Shown here piece by piece: positions 17,449 through 26,392 of a stretch of 64,000 bases of DNA. Made by a program: the position numbers and the translations under genes. Source of the DNA: Micromonospora sp. CCTCC AA 2012012 (GTDB lineage: Bacteria > Actinomycetota > Actinomycetes > Mycobacteriales > Micromonosporaceae); contig NZ_CP159342.1 of assembly GCF_040499845.1 (NCBI RefSeq), forward strand, positions 186,001 through 250,000, written 5' to 3'. The notes under the pieces are model-generated. The model did not search any database. It was not told the origin of the DNA and was given only the letters and a program-made list of their open reading frames with translations. Each line of letters begins with the position of its first letter. Position 1 is the first letter of the stretch.

Positions 17449-17557
17449 CGCGGGGGCTCCTGAGGTCGCGGGGCAGGCTGAATGAGGGTACGGGCACCGC
17501 GCCGGCCCGCGTCGGGGCCATGCCGGTCCCCGGCGCCCCGCCCGCCTCGGATGCCCG

Positions 17558-18496
17558 TTATCCGGCCGTTCCCACCCCGGTCGCCGATTCCGCCACCGGC
17601 TGCGCCAGCACCTGCCCGAGCACCCCGGTCAACGCCGCGTTGACCTCCTCCGGCCGCTCCATCATCAGCATGTGCCCGGCGCCCGGGCAGACCGTCAGCT
17701 CGGTCGCCGGCAGCACCCCGGCGATCGACTCCGCGCAGGGCGGCGGGGTGAGCCGGTCCCGGTCGCCGACCAGTGCGGCGGCCGGCAGGTGCCCCAGCTC
17801 GGCCAGGGTGTCCAGCCGATGCTGGGCGCCGATCGAGGCGCGGAACCCGCCGATCGAGCGGAGCGACGCGCGGGCCACCGCCGAGGTGACCAGCCGGATG
17901 TCGGCCGGGTCGCAGCGGTCGCCGAAGAGCATCCAGCGGATGCTCGGGCGCAGCGCGCGCAGCAGGGCGTGCGGCGGGCGCCAGGATCCGCAGCGGGCCA
18001 GCACGCCCGCGCCGGTGGTCTCGGCGAGCCGGATCAGCCGGGCGATCCGGGGCGAAAGGCCGTAGACGGTGTGGGTGTGCCCCTCGGCGGTGGTCGAGAC
18101 GAAGACCAGCCCGGCCGTCCGGGCGGCGAAGTGGTCGGGGTGGCGGTGCGCGTACTCCATCACGGTCATGCCGCCCATCGAGTGCCCGACCAGGACGACC
18201 CGCCCGGTCGGCGCGAACTGGTCGATCACCGCCGCGAGGTCGTCGCCGAGCTGGGCCAGGGTCGCCGTCCGCAACGCCATGCAGCTCGACCGGCCGTGCC
18301 CACGGGCGTCGTAGGTCACCACCCGGACCCGGTCGCCGAAGCGCTCCCGGATCTCGGTGAGCTGCCGGTGCCAACTGCGCCCGTCGAGCGTCCAGCCGTG
18401 CAGCAGGACCGCGGTGACCTCGGCGTCGGCCGGCCCGGTCACCTCCACGTGCAGGCGTACGTCGTCGGGAAGCCGTACCTCCGTCTGCTCCGGCAT
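17558..18496 (-). CDS. Alpha/beta hydrolase
   Basis: 312 residues. The nucleophile elbow is GHSMGG (VVLVGHSMGGMTVMEY), the acid is Asp in ALVGDRDRLTP, and the histidine is in GAGHMLMMERP. The oxyanion region is LLHGWTLDGRSWHRQL. This is the usual epoxide-hydrolase/esterase-like family; substrate is unknown. The ATG follows GGGGAGGTGACGG. It lies between the HelR-like gene (110 bp) and the divergent carbonic anhydrase. Confidence 0.88.
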   Translation of the reverse strand: MPEQTEVRLPDDVRLHVEVTGPADAEVTAVLLHGWTLDGRSWHRQLTEIRERFGDRVRVVTYDARGHGRSSCMALRTATLAQLGDDLAAVIDQFAPTGRVVLVGHSMGGMTVMEYAHRHPDHFAARTAGLVFVSTTAEGHTHTVYGLSPRIARLIRLAETTGAGVLARCGSWRPPHALLRALRPSIRWMLFGDRCDPADIRLVTSAVARASLRSIGGFRASIGAQHRLDTLAELGHLPAAALVGDRDRLTPPPCAESIAGVLPATELTVCPGAGHMLMMERPEEVNAALTGVLGQVLAQPVAESATGVGTAG

Positions 18497-18646
18497 CCGT
18501 CACCTCCCCAGGCCGGCCGGTATCTCCACACCGGCGTGACCCGGCGGTGACAACCGGCTACCCGTCATGACAACACGCCAACCGTGGTGGTGAGAAGATT
18601 CGCAACCCGACAACGCACGATCGGATCGGTGACCAGGCTGGAGGAC

Positions 18647-19282
18647 ATGCCGCCCAACCCGGCTCGGACGCCCCGCTCCGCGCTCGCCGAACTGCTCACC
18701 GGCAACCGCCGCTTCGTCAGCGGCCAGCCCGTGCACGGGCACGACGTGACCGCCGCCGCGGCCGTCGCCTCCGGCGACCAGCAGCCGTACGCGGTGGTGC
18801 TCGGCTGCATCGACTCGCGGGTGCCGTTGGAGGCGATCTTCGACCAGACCTTCGGGTCGATCTGCGTCATCCGCACCGGCGCGCACGTGCTCGACCGGGC
18901 GGTCTGCGGCTCGATCGAGTACGTGGTGGGCCAGCTCGGGGTGCCGCTGGTGATGGTGCTCGGGCACGAGCGCTGCGGGGCGGTCGCCTCGGCGGTGGAG
19001 AGCCTGCGCGAGGGCGTCCGGCCGGGCGGCTCCCTCGGCTACGTGGTGGACCGGATCGCGCCGGCAGTCCGGGAGGTCGGGGTCGACGACCCGTACGCCC
19101 ACCCGCTGGCGATCCGCCGGCACGTCCACCGGACGGTCGACACGCTGCGCGCCGACGACCTGCTCGCCGGCCCGGTCGAGGCCGGCCGGGTCGCCGTGGT
19201 CGGTGCTCTCTACGACCTCGCCACCGGCACCGTCCACCTGCTGCCCGAAGAGGCGCAGAGACAGCACCGCCCGCCGGGGTGA
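18647..19282 (+). CDS. Beta-class carbonic anhydrase
   Basis: 211 residues from ATG 18647, which matches the N-terminal length of mycobacterial homologues (MPPNPARTPRSALAELLTGN). GTG 18629 is an alternative because GGAGG sits only 2 nt before the ATG. Zinc ligands are Cys54 (with Asp56-Ser-Arg58), His107 and Cys110 in VVLGCIDSR and MVLGHERCGAV. It interconverts CO2 and bicarbonate in the cytosol, supplying bicarbonate for carboxylases. It is divergent from the hydrolase. Confidence 0.93.
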   Translation: MPPNPARTPRSALAELLTGNRRFVSGQPVHGHDVTAAAAVASGDQQPYAVVLGCIDSRVPLEAIFDQTFGSICVIRTGAHVLDRAVCGSIEYVVGQLGVPLVMVLGHERCGAVASAVESLREGVRPGGSLGYVVDRIAPAVREVGVDDPYAHPLAIRRHVHRTVDTLRADDLLAGPVEAGRVAVVGALYDLATGTVHLLPEEAQRQHRPPG

Positions 19283-19299
19283 CCCGACGGGCGGTGCTG
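19262..19299. terminator. Bidirectional hairpin after carbonic anhydrase
   Basis: Perfect arms CAGCACCGCCCG/CGGGCGGTGCTG spanning the carbonic anhydrase stop and ending before the stop of the opposing small gene. Confidence 0.7.
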
Positions 19300-19320
19300 G
19301 TGGTGTTGCTCGGGGAGGGC

Positions 19321-19650
19321 TCAGCCCTCGAAGACGCCCGCCTCGACGAGACGCTTCTCGGTCTTGTCCCAGCCGTCGCCCGGGTGGGCGGCGGCGAGGG
19401 TGTTGAGCTCCGCCCGGATCTTGGCGGCGTGGCCGGCGGCGGCCAGCACCCGGATCTCCTCGACGAAGGCGTCGGAGTCGGTACGCAGGTGCACGGTCTT
19501 GCCGTTGGTCAGGTTGCGGACGTACGCGTGCTTGCCGCTGTTGAGCGGGATCACGTACTTGAACTCGCCCAGCACGCTGAGGGCGCCACCCTGGCCAGCC
19601 TGGCCGGCCCGGACTGACGCGCGCGCGGTCTTAGAGGTGTTGCTCGCCAC
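19321..19650 (-). CDS. Small conserved-looking protein, unknown
   Basis: 109 residues from GTG 19650, with AAGGAG 7 nt upstream. The N-terminus is Ser/Thr/Gly-rich and flexible (ASNTSKTARASVRAGQAG). The rest is an ordered segment (LGEFKYVIPLNSGKHAYVRN, then TVHLRTDSDAFVEEIRVLAA) with the look of a small beta-alpha domain, and a Trp/Lys C-terminal helix (GDGWDKTEKRLVEAGVFEG). I do not recognise a named family. Codon use is typical and the ribosome site is good, so I regard it as a real gene. Confidence 0.75.
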   Translation of the reverse strand: MASNTSKTARASVRAGQAGQGGALSVLGEFKYVIPLNSGKHAYVRNLTNGKTVHLRTDSDAFVEEIRVLAAAGHAAKIRAELNTLAAAHPGDGWDKTEKRLVEAGVFEG

Positions 19651-19975
19651 GGAGGTACTCCTTGCAGACGTACGGGAGGACTTGATCGTCCGGGGGCTGT
19701 GCGGGTGACGCCCGGATGGAGCCTCGGCCCGCGAAGATGTACGGCGGCACTCCAACCGCCCAAGAAACTGTACACGACTGCGAAGCCTGGCTGGTCATCG
19801 CACCGTCAGGAGGGGTCAACCAGGTCAGCCTCCCGGGTATTTCCCGCCGCCGACCGCCGGCGAATTTTCCGATTCCCTGGCGCACCATCCGTCACACGGG
19901 TCATCATGTGTTGCAGAAGCCACCTGGCGGACGAGGTCGTAGGGGAAGACGCACCTCGCTCTCCGGGAGGTCACC
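19651..19975. other. Divergent promoter region, no gene seen
   Basis: 325 bp separating the small unknown gene (minus) from the DUF3145-like gene (plus). It is less GC-rich than its surroundings (for example AAGAAACTGTACACGACTG near 19763 and CGAATTTTCCGATTCC near 19860), as expected for promoters in both directions. I see no credible ORF. Confidence 0.5.
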
Positions 19976-20467
19976 GTGCCAACGCGTGGCGTCGTATACG
20001 TCCACTCGACCCCGCTCGCCGTGTGCTCACACGTCGAGTGGGCGATCGCGCGCGTCCTCGCCGCGCCGGTCAACCTGCAGTGGACGGCCCAGCCCGTCGA
20101 TCCCGGCGCCCGCCGGGCCGAGTGCGGGTGGACCGGTAGCCCGGGGACGGGCGCCGAACTGGCTGCTGCCCTCCGGCAGTGGCCCATGATCCGTTTCGAG
20201 GTGACCGAGGAACCCAGTCCCGGCTCCGACGGCGAGCGGTTCATGTACGTCCCGGGGCGGGGCCTGTTCCGGGCCACCGTCGGCGCGGCCGGCGACATCC
20301 AGCTCGGCGAGGACCGGCTGCGCAGCCTCATGGCCGCCGCCCGCGCGCCGGAGGCCCTCGCCCACGCCATCGACAAGGCCCTCGGCACCGCCTGGGACGC
20401 CGAACTGGAGCCCTACCGGTACGCCGGCGACGGCGCGCCGGTGACGCTGCTCACCCGGGTGGGGTGA
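19976..20467 (+). CDS. DUF3145 family protein
   Basis: 163 residues from GTG 19976, with GGGAGGT close upstream. The N-terminus PTRGVVYVHSTPLAVCSHVE and the later VPGRGLFRATVGAAGDIQLG and GTAWDAELEPYRYAG are hallmarks I associate with DUF3145, a conserved cytoplasmic family of actinobacteria with no assigned role. It sits directly before the GH3 lipoprotein gene (34 bp), which has its own promoter. Confidence 0.8.
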   Translation: MPTRGVVYVHSTPLAVCSHVEWAIARVLAAPVNLQWTAQPVDPGARRAECGWTGSPGTGAELAAALRQWPMIRFEVTEEPSPGSDGERFMYVPGRGLFRATVGAAGDIQLGEDRLRSLMAAARAPEALAHAIDKALGTAWDAELEPYRYAGDGAPVTLLTRVG

Positions 20468-20488
20468 CCGGCGGCCGAGTTGCCCCGA

Positions 20489-20494
20489 TACGGT
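20489..20494 (+). promoter_or_regulatory. Leaderless -10 (TACGGT) for the GH3 lipoprotein
   Basis: TACGGT ends 7 nt before GTG 20502, with no ribosome site between. Transcription should start at the codon. Confidence 0.6.
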
Positions 20495-20501
20495 GGGCCA
20501 C

Positions 20502-22220
20502 GTGTCGATTTCCCCGCGACGTGCCGGCGTCGCGCTCGCCGCACTGACCGCGCTGCTCGTCTCCGGCTGCACGGGGGACCCGGAGCGTCCACGCCCCACC
20601 CCGTCGGCGGGCGCGTCCTCGGCCGCCCCCGCGCCGACCCCCACCGCCGGTGACCCGGGCGCCCGCGCCGCCGCCCTGGTCGGGACGCTCGCCGACGAGG
20701 ACCTCGTCGGCCAGGTGCTGATGCCCTACGCCTACGGCAGCTCGGCGACCGACGTCTCGCCCGGTTCGGCCGCCGGCAACCGGGCCCTCGCCGGGGTGGA
20801 CACCCCCGCCCAGATGGTGGCGAAATACCGGCTCGGTGGGGTGATCCTGGTCGGCTTCAGCGCCGACGACCCCACCTCCGCCAACCAGGCCACCACCAAC
20901 GTCGACAGCCCGAAGCAGGTCCGGGAGCTGACCACCGGGCTGCGCGACGCCGCCGGGAAGCTCGCCGCCGGCCCGGCGCCCTTCCTGATCGGCACCGACC
21001 AGGAGTACGGCGTGGTCACCCGGATCACCGACGGGGTGACCCTGCTGCCCAGCCCGCTCGCCGCCGGAGCGGCCCGGAACCCGGCGCTCACCGAGGCCGC
21101 CTGGAGGGCCGCCGGCAGCGAACTCGCCGCCATGGGCGTCAACCTCGACTTCGCCCCCGTCGCCGACGTGCTCGCCACCCGCAGCGCCGTGATCGGCTCC
21201 CGCTCCTTCGGCGCCGACCCGACGAACGCCGCCGCCCAGGTCACCGGCGCGGTCAAGGGCCTCCAGTCGGCGGGCGTGGCGGCCAGCGTCAAGCACTTCC
21301 CCGGGCACGGCCTGAGCGCCACCGACTCGCACAAGGACGTCCCGGTCATCGGCCAGTCCCGCGCGGTGCTGGACCGCACCGCCTTCCCGCCGTTCCGGGC
21401 CGGGATCGACGCCGGCGCGATGGCGGTGATGTCCGCCCACCTCGACGTCAAGGCCATCGACCCGGGCACCCCGGCCACCTTCTCCCACAAGCTCCTCACC
21501 GACGTGCTGCGCGGCCAGCTCGGCTTCCAGGGCGTGGTGATCACCGACGGCATGAACATGCCGCCGGCGAAGCGCTGGTCACCGGGGGAGGCGGCGGTCC
21601 GCGCGCTCACCGCCGGCAACGACCTGATCCTGATGACCCCGAACGTCGGCCAGGCGTACGACGGGCTGCTCGCCGCGCTGCGCGACGGCTCGCTGCCCCG
21701 CACCCGGCTGGTCGAGGCGGCCACCCGGGTGCTCACCATGAAGTTCAAGCTCGCCGACCGGCCGGCCCCCGGGATGTCCACGCTGAACAGCGCCGAGCAC
21801 CGCAAGGCCGCCGCCGACCTCGCCGCCGCGGCGGTCACCCAGCTGCGCGGCACCTGCGGCGCCCCGGTGCGCGGCCCGGTCACCGTCACCGCCTCCGCCG
21901 GGCGGGACCGGACCCGGGCGGCGCTGACCGAGGCGCTCACCGCCGCCGGGGTGAAGGTGGTGCCGAGCGGCGGCACCGTGGTGCACCTCGTCGGGTACGG
22001 CGACGGCGCAAAGGACCTCCGCGCCGACGCCGCCGTGACGGTCGCCATGGACACGCCGTACGTGCTGGCCGACGCGAAGTCACCGACGCTGCTGGCGACG
22101 TACTCGTCCGGGCGGGCGTCGATGACCGCCCTCGCCGACGTGCTCGCCGGCAAGTCCCGGCCCGGCGGTCGCTCCCCGGTCCCGGTGACCGGGCTGCCGG
22201 CCACCACCTGCGGCACCTGA
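20502..22220 (+). CDS. GH3-family beta-N-acetylhexosaminidase-like lipoprotein
   Basis: 572 residues from GTG 20502. The lipoprotein signal ends LLVSGC (Cys23), followed by a Pro/Ala/Ser linker, so the enzyme is surface-anchored. The GH3 catalytic domain spans about 45-420: KHFPGHG with the loop His-Asp pair typical of NagZ-type enzymes, and VVITDGMNM where the Asp is the predicted nucleophile. A C-terminal domain of about 150 residues follows. Members cleave terminal GlcNAc from muropeptide or other glycans. Activity could instead be another beta-glycosidase. Clear lipobox and GH3 motifs make the class sure. Confidence 0.88.
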   Translation: MSISPRRAGVALAALTALLVSGCTGDPERPRPTPSAGASSAAPAPTPTAGDPGARAAALVGTLADEDLVGQVLMPYAYGSSATDVSPGSAAGNRALAGVDTPAQMVAKYRLGGVILVGFSADDPTSANQATTNVDSPKQVRELTTGLRDAAGKLAAGPAPFLIGTDQEYGVVTRITDGVTLLPSPLAAGAARNPALTEAAWRAAGSELAAMGVNLDFAPVADVLATRSAVIGSRSFGADPTNAAAQVTGAVKGLQSAGVAASVKHFPGHGLSATDSHKDVPVIGQSRAVLDRTAFPPFRAGIDAGAMAVMSAHLDVKAIDPGTPATFSHKLLTDVLRGQLGFQGVVITDGMNMPPAKRWSPGEAAVRALTAGNDLILMTPNVGQAYDGLLAALRDGSLPRTRLVEAATRVLTMKFKLADRPAPGMSTLNSAEHRKAAADLAAAAVTQLRGTCGAPVRGPVTVTASAGRDRTRAALTEALTAAGVKVVPSGGTVVHLVGYGDGAKDLRADAAVTVAMDTPYVLADAKSPTLLATYSSGRASMTALADVLAGKSRPGGRSPVPVTGLPATTCGT

Positions 22221-22252
22221 CGCCCCCGGCCGACCGGGCACGGCACCGCGAC

Positions 22253-22293
22253 CGGCCCGAACGTGACCTGCGCGACTGGTAGCGTTCGGGCCG
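22253..22293 (+). terminator. Hairpin between GH3 and GT2 genes, overlapping a -10-like box
   Basis: An 11-bp perfect stem CGGCCCGAACG/CGTTCGGGCCG with a 19-nt loop. TAGCGT at 22280-22285 inside it may be the GT2 promoter -10. Confidence 0.5.
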
Positions 22294-22325
22294 TCCGCCG
22301 CCGCTGGAACGGAGGGTCGAGTGCC

Positions 22326-23306
22326 GTGACGGAACCGGAGCCGGCACTCTCCGTGGTGGTGCCGATGTTCAACGAGGAGAGCGTCCTGCCGCTGCTCGTG
22401 GCGCGGCTGCGGGCGGTCCTCGACGACCTCGGCGAGGCGTACGAGGTGGTGGCCGTCGACGACGGGAGCACCGACGGCACCACCACCGGGCTGCACACCC
22501 TCCGCGCGGTCTGGCCCGAACTGCGGGTGCTGCGACTGCGCCGCAACAGCGGTCACCAGGCGGCCCTCGTCGCCGGTCTGCTCCGCGCCCGGGGCCGGTA
22601 CGTGGTCAGCATCGACGCCGACCTCCAGGATCCGCCCGAGGTGATCGCGGCGATGCTGCGGCTGGCCCGCGCCGACCAGCTCGACATCGTCTACGGCGTA
22701 CGCGCCGACCGCAGCCGCGACACGGTGTTCAAGCGGTGGACGGCGGCCGGCTACTACCGGCTGATGCGGCGGCTCGTCGGCAAGCAGGTGCCCGCCCAGG
22801 CCGGCGACTTCCGGCTGCTCAGCCGGGCCGCCGTGGAGGCGCTGCGGGAGCTGCCCGAACGCCAGCCGGTGCTCCGACTGGTGGTGCCCTGGCTCGGCTT
22901 CCCCAGCGGCGAGGTGGCCTACCAGCGGCAGGACCGCGCCGCCGGCCGGACGAAGTACCCGCTGTCCCGGATGGCCGGGCTGGCCGCGGAGAGCGTCACC
23001 AGCTTCTCCGCCGCGCCGCTGCGGGTCGCCACCTGGCTGGGGCTGGGCGGGGTGGCCGTCTGCGGGGTGCTGGTCGTGGTGGCGGTGCTCGCCTGGTGCA
23101 ACGGCGCCACGGTCACCGGCTGGCCCTCGCTCTATGTCGCGATCCTCTTCCTCGGCGCGGTGCAACTGCTCTGCCTCGGTCTGCTCGGCGAGTACGTCGC
23201 CCGGATCTACACGGCGGTGCAGGGCCGGCCGGCGTACTTCGTGGCCAGCGACAGCGTCGCCCGGGCCGGCTCCGAGCCGGTCGAGCTGGTCGACACCCTC
23301 CGGTGA
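22326..23306 (+). CDS. GT2 glycosyltransferase (polyprenyl-phosphate sugar type)
   Basis: 326 residues from GTG 22326, with GGAGG about 10 nt upstream. GT-A fold motifs: SVVVPMFNEESVLPLLVARL, VVAVDDGSTDGT and the metal site IDADLQDPPEV. Two C-terminal transmembrane helices (LGGVAVCGVLVVVAVLAWC and YVAILFLGAVQLLCLGLL) place it with GtrB/DPM1-like enzymes that load a sugar onto polyprenyl phosphate at the inner membrane face. Its stop overlaps the start of the next gene (GTGA), a large membrane protein that could use the lipid-linked sugar. Confidence 0.9.
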   Translation: MTEPEPALSVVVPMFNEESVLPLLVARLRAVLDDLGEAYEVVAVDDGSTDGTTTGLHTLRAVWPELRVLRLRRNSGHQAALVAGLLRARGRYVVSIDADLQDPPEVIAAMLRLARADQLDIVYGVRADRSRDTVFKRWTAAGYYRLMRRLVGKQVPAQAGDFRLLSRAAVEALRELPERQPVLRLVVPWLGFPSGEVAYQRQDRAAGRTKYPLSRMAGLAAESVTSFSAAPLRVATWLGLGGVAVCGVLVVVAVLAWCNGATVTGWPSLYVAILFLGAVQLLCLGLLGEYVARIYTAVQGRPAYFVASDSVARAGSEPVELVDTLR

Positions 23307-25582
23307 CCGTCCTCGCCACCGGGGTCGCCCCCGGGCCGACCCTGCCCCCGCGCCGCCGCCCGCCCCTCGCCCGCGTCGCCCCGGCCCTCGCCGGTTACGC
23401 CTTCGTCGTGGTCGTCCTCGTCGGCGCCGGCACCCCCGCCGTCGACATCGCCCGCTGGACGACGTACGCCCTGCTGGCGGTGCTGCTGCCGGGCACCCTG
23501 GTCTTCCGGGCGCTGCGCGGGCGGCCGCACACCCTCGTCGAGGACCTCGCCATGGGGGCGGCGGTCGGGCTGGTGCTGGAACTGGCCGCCTGGGCCGCGT
23601 TCACCGCCGTCGGGGCGCCCGGCTGGCTGCGGGCCTGGCCGCTGGCGGTGCTGCTGCCGTTCGCGGCGGTGCCCCGACTGCGCCGACACTGGCGGCCCCG
23701 GTACGCCACGGTCGCCCCGGCCGGCTGGGCCTGGTCGCTGGCGGCGATCGTCGCCGGCTTCACGCTCTACCTGTCCGAGTCGTTCCTCCAGGTCAACCCG
23801 GTGCTCCCCACCGACGAGGGTCAGGCGCAGTACATCGACCTGGCCTTCCAGCTCTCCATCGCCGGGGCGGCCACCCACCAGGTGCCGCCGGACGTGCCGC
23901 AGGTGGCCGGGGAGCCCCTGCACTACCACTGGTTCGGCTTCGCCCACCTGGCGGCGACCAGCCTGGTCAGCGGCGTCGACCTGCCGACGGTGCTGTTCCG
24001 GCTGGCCGTACCGGCGCTCTGCGCGCTCGCCGCCGTGCTCGTCGCGGTGGTCGGCTGGCGGATCTCCGGCCGCCCGTACGTCGGGGTGGTGGCGTCGGCG
24101 CTGATGTTCACGGTCGGGGAGTTCGGCTTCGAGAACGGCTGGCGGCAGCTCTTCGGCACCCAGACCACCTTCATCGTCTGGGGCAGCCCGTCGATGACGT
24201 ACAGCTGGGTGCTGCTGGTGCCGCTGCTCGCCGTGCTCGGCGAGGTCGTCGGCCGGGCGCGCGGGGTGGCCGTACCCCCGCTCGGGCGCGGCGGGTGGGT
24301 GCTCGCCGGGCTCTTCCTGGCGGCCTCGACCGGGGCGAAGGCCAGCTCGGTCCCGGTGGTGCTGGCCGCGCTCGCCTTCACCGCCGTGCTGCTGCTGGCG
24401 GTCCGCCGCCGGCTGCCCCGGGCGGTGCTCGTCGCCGCCGGGCTGGCGCTCGCCGCGCAGGGCTTCGCCACCGCGGTGCTCTTCGCGTTCGAGAGCCACG
24501 GGGTGACCCTCGACCCGCTGTCGGGGCTGCGGACGTACGTGCCGACCGACCGCTCCGCCGGGGTCACCGCAGCGGTCTGGGTGGCGGTCTCCGTGGCCTT
24601 CCTGCTCAGCCTCCAACTCCGGCTGGCCGGGGTGGTGGCGCTGCTGCGGGTACGCCGCGCGCGGCTGGAGCCGGTGCAGGTGTTCCTGTTCGGCGGCGCG
24701 CTCGCCGGACCGGCGACCTATCTGCTGGTCGGTCACCCCGGCAGCAGCAACCAGTACTTCACCCGCGCCGGCTTCGCCTTCGGCGTTCTGCTGTCCGCGT
24801 GGGGCTGGGTCGAGCTGGCCGAGCGGGCCGCCCTGTCCGCCCGGGAACGGCGGCTGCTGGCCGTGGCGGCGGCCGGGTTCGCCGTGCTGCTGACCGCGAT
24901 CCAGCTCGACTCCACGACGGTCACGCCGGCCACCCCCGCGTACGCCCCGGTGCTGCCGTTGCTGGTCTGGGCCGGTGGGCTCACCGTGGTGGGGCTGCTG
25001 CTGGCGCTCTGCTGGCCGGCGCTGACCGGGCGCTTCCCCGCGCTCGCCGGCCGGGGCGGCCTGCTGGTGCTCACCGCCGTGCTGGTCGCCGGGGCGCCCG
25101 GCCTGGTGCTGGACGCCGCCGCCGGCCGGGCCAACCCGAACGGCGGGGCGTACCCGGTGGTGCCGATGCCCGCCTCGCGCGTCGAGGCGGCCCGCTGGGT
25201 GCGGGCGCACAGCGACCCGGACGACGTGGTGGCGACCAATGTGCACTGCCGGGTCGTGGTGAACGGCTGGTGCGACGCCCGCACGTTCTGGCTGAGCGCC
25301 TACGCCGAGCGGGCGGTGCTGGTGGAGGGGTGGGCGTTCGCGCCCCGGATGGTCGGCCTGCCCGAGGGCCCGTACGCCCCGTTCTGGGACGCGGAACGGC
25401 TGCGCGTCAACGACGCCGCCGTCACCGCCCCCACCGCCGCCGGCCTCGCCACCCTGCGCCACCGGTACGGGGTGCGCTGGCTGGTGGTGGACCGGGACGT
25501 CGGCGTCGAGTCCCCGCAGCTGCGCACCCTGGCCGACCTGCGCTTCACGAACGCCCGGATGGCCGTATACCACCTGGGCTGA
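23303..25582 (+). CDS. Large polytopic membrane protein, GT-C-like glycosyltransferase candidate
   Basis: 759 residues from GTG 23303, overlapping the GT2 stop by four bases. About 12-14 hydrophobic helices are followed by a C-terminal extracellular domain (RWVRAHSDPDDVVATNVHC, then RHRYGVRWLVVDRDV), as in actinobacterial membrane glycosyltransferases. The first large loop has acidic residues and LHYHWFGFAHLAA. Coupling to a polyprenyl-phosphate glycosyltransferase supports a role in exporting or transferring that sugar to wall glycan or protein. Acceptor is unknown. Confidence 0.72.
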   Translation: MTVLATGVAPGPTLPPRRRPPLARVAPALAGYAFVVVVLVGAGTPAVDIARWTTYALLAVLLPGTLVFRALRGRPHTLVEDLAMGAAVGLVLELAAWAAFTAVGAPGWLRAWPLAVLLPFAAVPRLRRHWRPRYATVAPAGWAWSLAAIVAGFTLYLSESFLQVNPVLPTDEGQAQYIDLAFQLSIAGAATHQVPPDVPQVAGEPLHYHWFGFAHLAATSLVSGVDLPTVLFRLAVPALCALAAVLVAVVGWRISGRPYVGVVASALMFTVGEFGFENGWRQLFGTQTTFIVWGSPSMTYSWVLLVPLLAVLGEVVGRARGVAVPPLGRGGWVLAGLFLAASTGAKASSVPVVLAALAFTAVLLLAVRRRLPRAVLVAAGLALAAQGFATAVLFAFESHGVTLDPLSGLRTYVPTDRSAGVTAAVWVAVSVAFLLSLQLRLAGVVALLRVRRARLEPVQVFLFGGALAGPATYLLVGHPGSSNQYFTRAGFAFGVLLSAWGWVELAERAALSARERRLLAVAAAGFAVLLTAIQLDSTTVTPATPAYAPVLPLLVWAGGLTVVGLLLALCWPALTGRFPALAGRGGLLVLTAVLVAGAPGLVLDAAAGRANPNGGAYPVVPMPASRVEAARWVRAHSDPDDVVATNVHCRVVVNGWCDARTFWLSAYAERAVLVEGWAFAPRMVGLPEGPYAPFWDAERLRVNDAAVTAPTAAGLATLRHRYGVRWLVVDRDVGVESPQLRTLADLRFTNARMAVYHLG

Positions 25583-25620
25583 CCGGCCCGACCCCGCGGG
25601 CGGTGGCGCCCCGTCACTGG

Positions 25621-26337
25621 TCAGCCGTCGGTCGGGCGGTGGGCGCGGAGCATCAGGGAGACGCCGGGCAGGGACCGCACCGGCAGGTAGCGCTCGGCGG
25701 TGACGATCGTGCGCAGCCCCAGGTTGACCACCGGGTGCAGGGCGTCCAGGTCGCTGCCGGTGGAGCGGCGGCGACGCCAGGCGGCCACCGGGCGGAGCAG
25801 CACGTTCCAGCTCCACACCTCGTCCACCACCAGCCCCGCCTTCTCCACCACCGCGCGCAGGCCGGCCCGGTCGTAGCGGCGGACGTGCCCGACCGCCACG
25901 TCGTGCGCGGACCAGAGCCGCATGTCGCACGGCACCGCGATCAGCGCCGTCCCACCCGGCCGCAGCGTCCGGCGGATCTCGGCGGCCGCCAGGTGGTCCT
26001 CGTCGAAGTGCTCCAGGATGTCGAAGGCCACCACCAGGCCGAGGCCGGCGGAGGGAACGGGCAGGTGACGCGCGTCGGCCCGGATCACGTCGAGGCCGCG
26101 TTCCCGGGCCACCCCCGCGCCCTCCGCGCCGTACTCCAGGGCCAGCGGTCGCCAGCCGTGCGCCCGCAGCACCCGGGTGTTGCCGCCGCCGGCCGCGCCG
26201 ATGTCCAGGGCCTGCTCCGGGCGCACCCCGGAGGCCGCCAGCCGGCGCAGCGCCCGGCCCAGCAGGGCGCGCCGCTCCCGGTACCACCAGTGGGTGTCCT
26301 CGAGCGCGGCGAGCTTGCGGACCTCGGTCGCTTCCAC
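25621..26337 (-). CDS. Class I SAM-dependent methyltransferase
   Basis: 238 residues from GTG 26337. The SAM site is ALDIGAAGGGNTRVLRAHGW, with VVAFDILEHFDEDHLAA as motif post-I/II and a downstream GGTALIAVPC strand. An N-terminal THWWYRERRALL motif occurs in methyltransferases encoded beside envelope glycan genes. It is convergent with the large membrane protein, so it may act on the same polysaccharide or lipid (inference). The leaderless promoter lies at 26349-26344. Confidence 0.85.
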   Translation of the reverse strand: MEATEVRKLAALEDTHWWYRERRALLGRALRRLAASGVRPEQALDIGAAGGGNTRVLRAHGWRPLALEYGAEGAGVARERGLDVIRADARHLPVPSAGLGLVVAFDILEHFDEDHLAAAEIRRTLRPGGTALIAVPCDMRLWSAHDVAVGHVRRYDRAGLRAVVEKAGLVVDEVWSWNVLLRPVAAWRRRRSTGSDLDALHPVVNLGLRTIVTAERYLPVRSLPGVSLMLRAHRPTDG

Positions 26338-26343
26338 GCCCAG

Positions 26344-26349
26344 ACCGTA
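26344..26349 (-). promoter_or_regulatory. Leaderless -10 (TACGGT) for the methyltransferase
   Basis: On the minus strand TACGGT stands 6 nt before GTG 26337, with no ribosome site between. Confidence 0.6.
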
Positions 26350-26392
26350 ACAGGGCGGTTCTCTACCGGAGCGGCCCTGCGCAGCGCCGCCG

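Noticed and set aside
23134..26287. Very long open frames (over 1000 codons) on both strands over the GT2/membrane/methyltransferase genes
   Set aside because: Out-of-frame translations of the real genes; repetitive Arg/Gly/Ala composition, no conserved motif.
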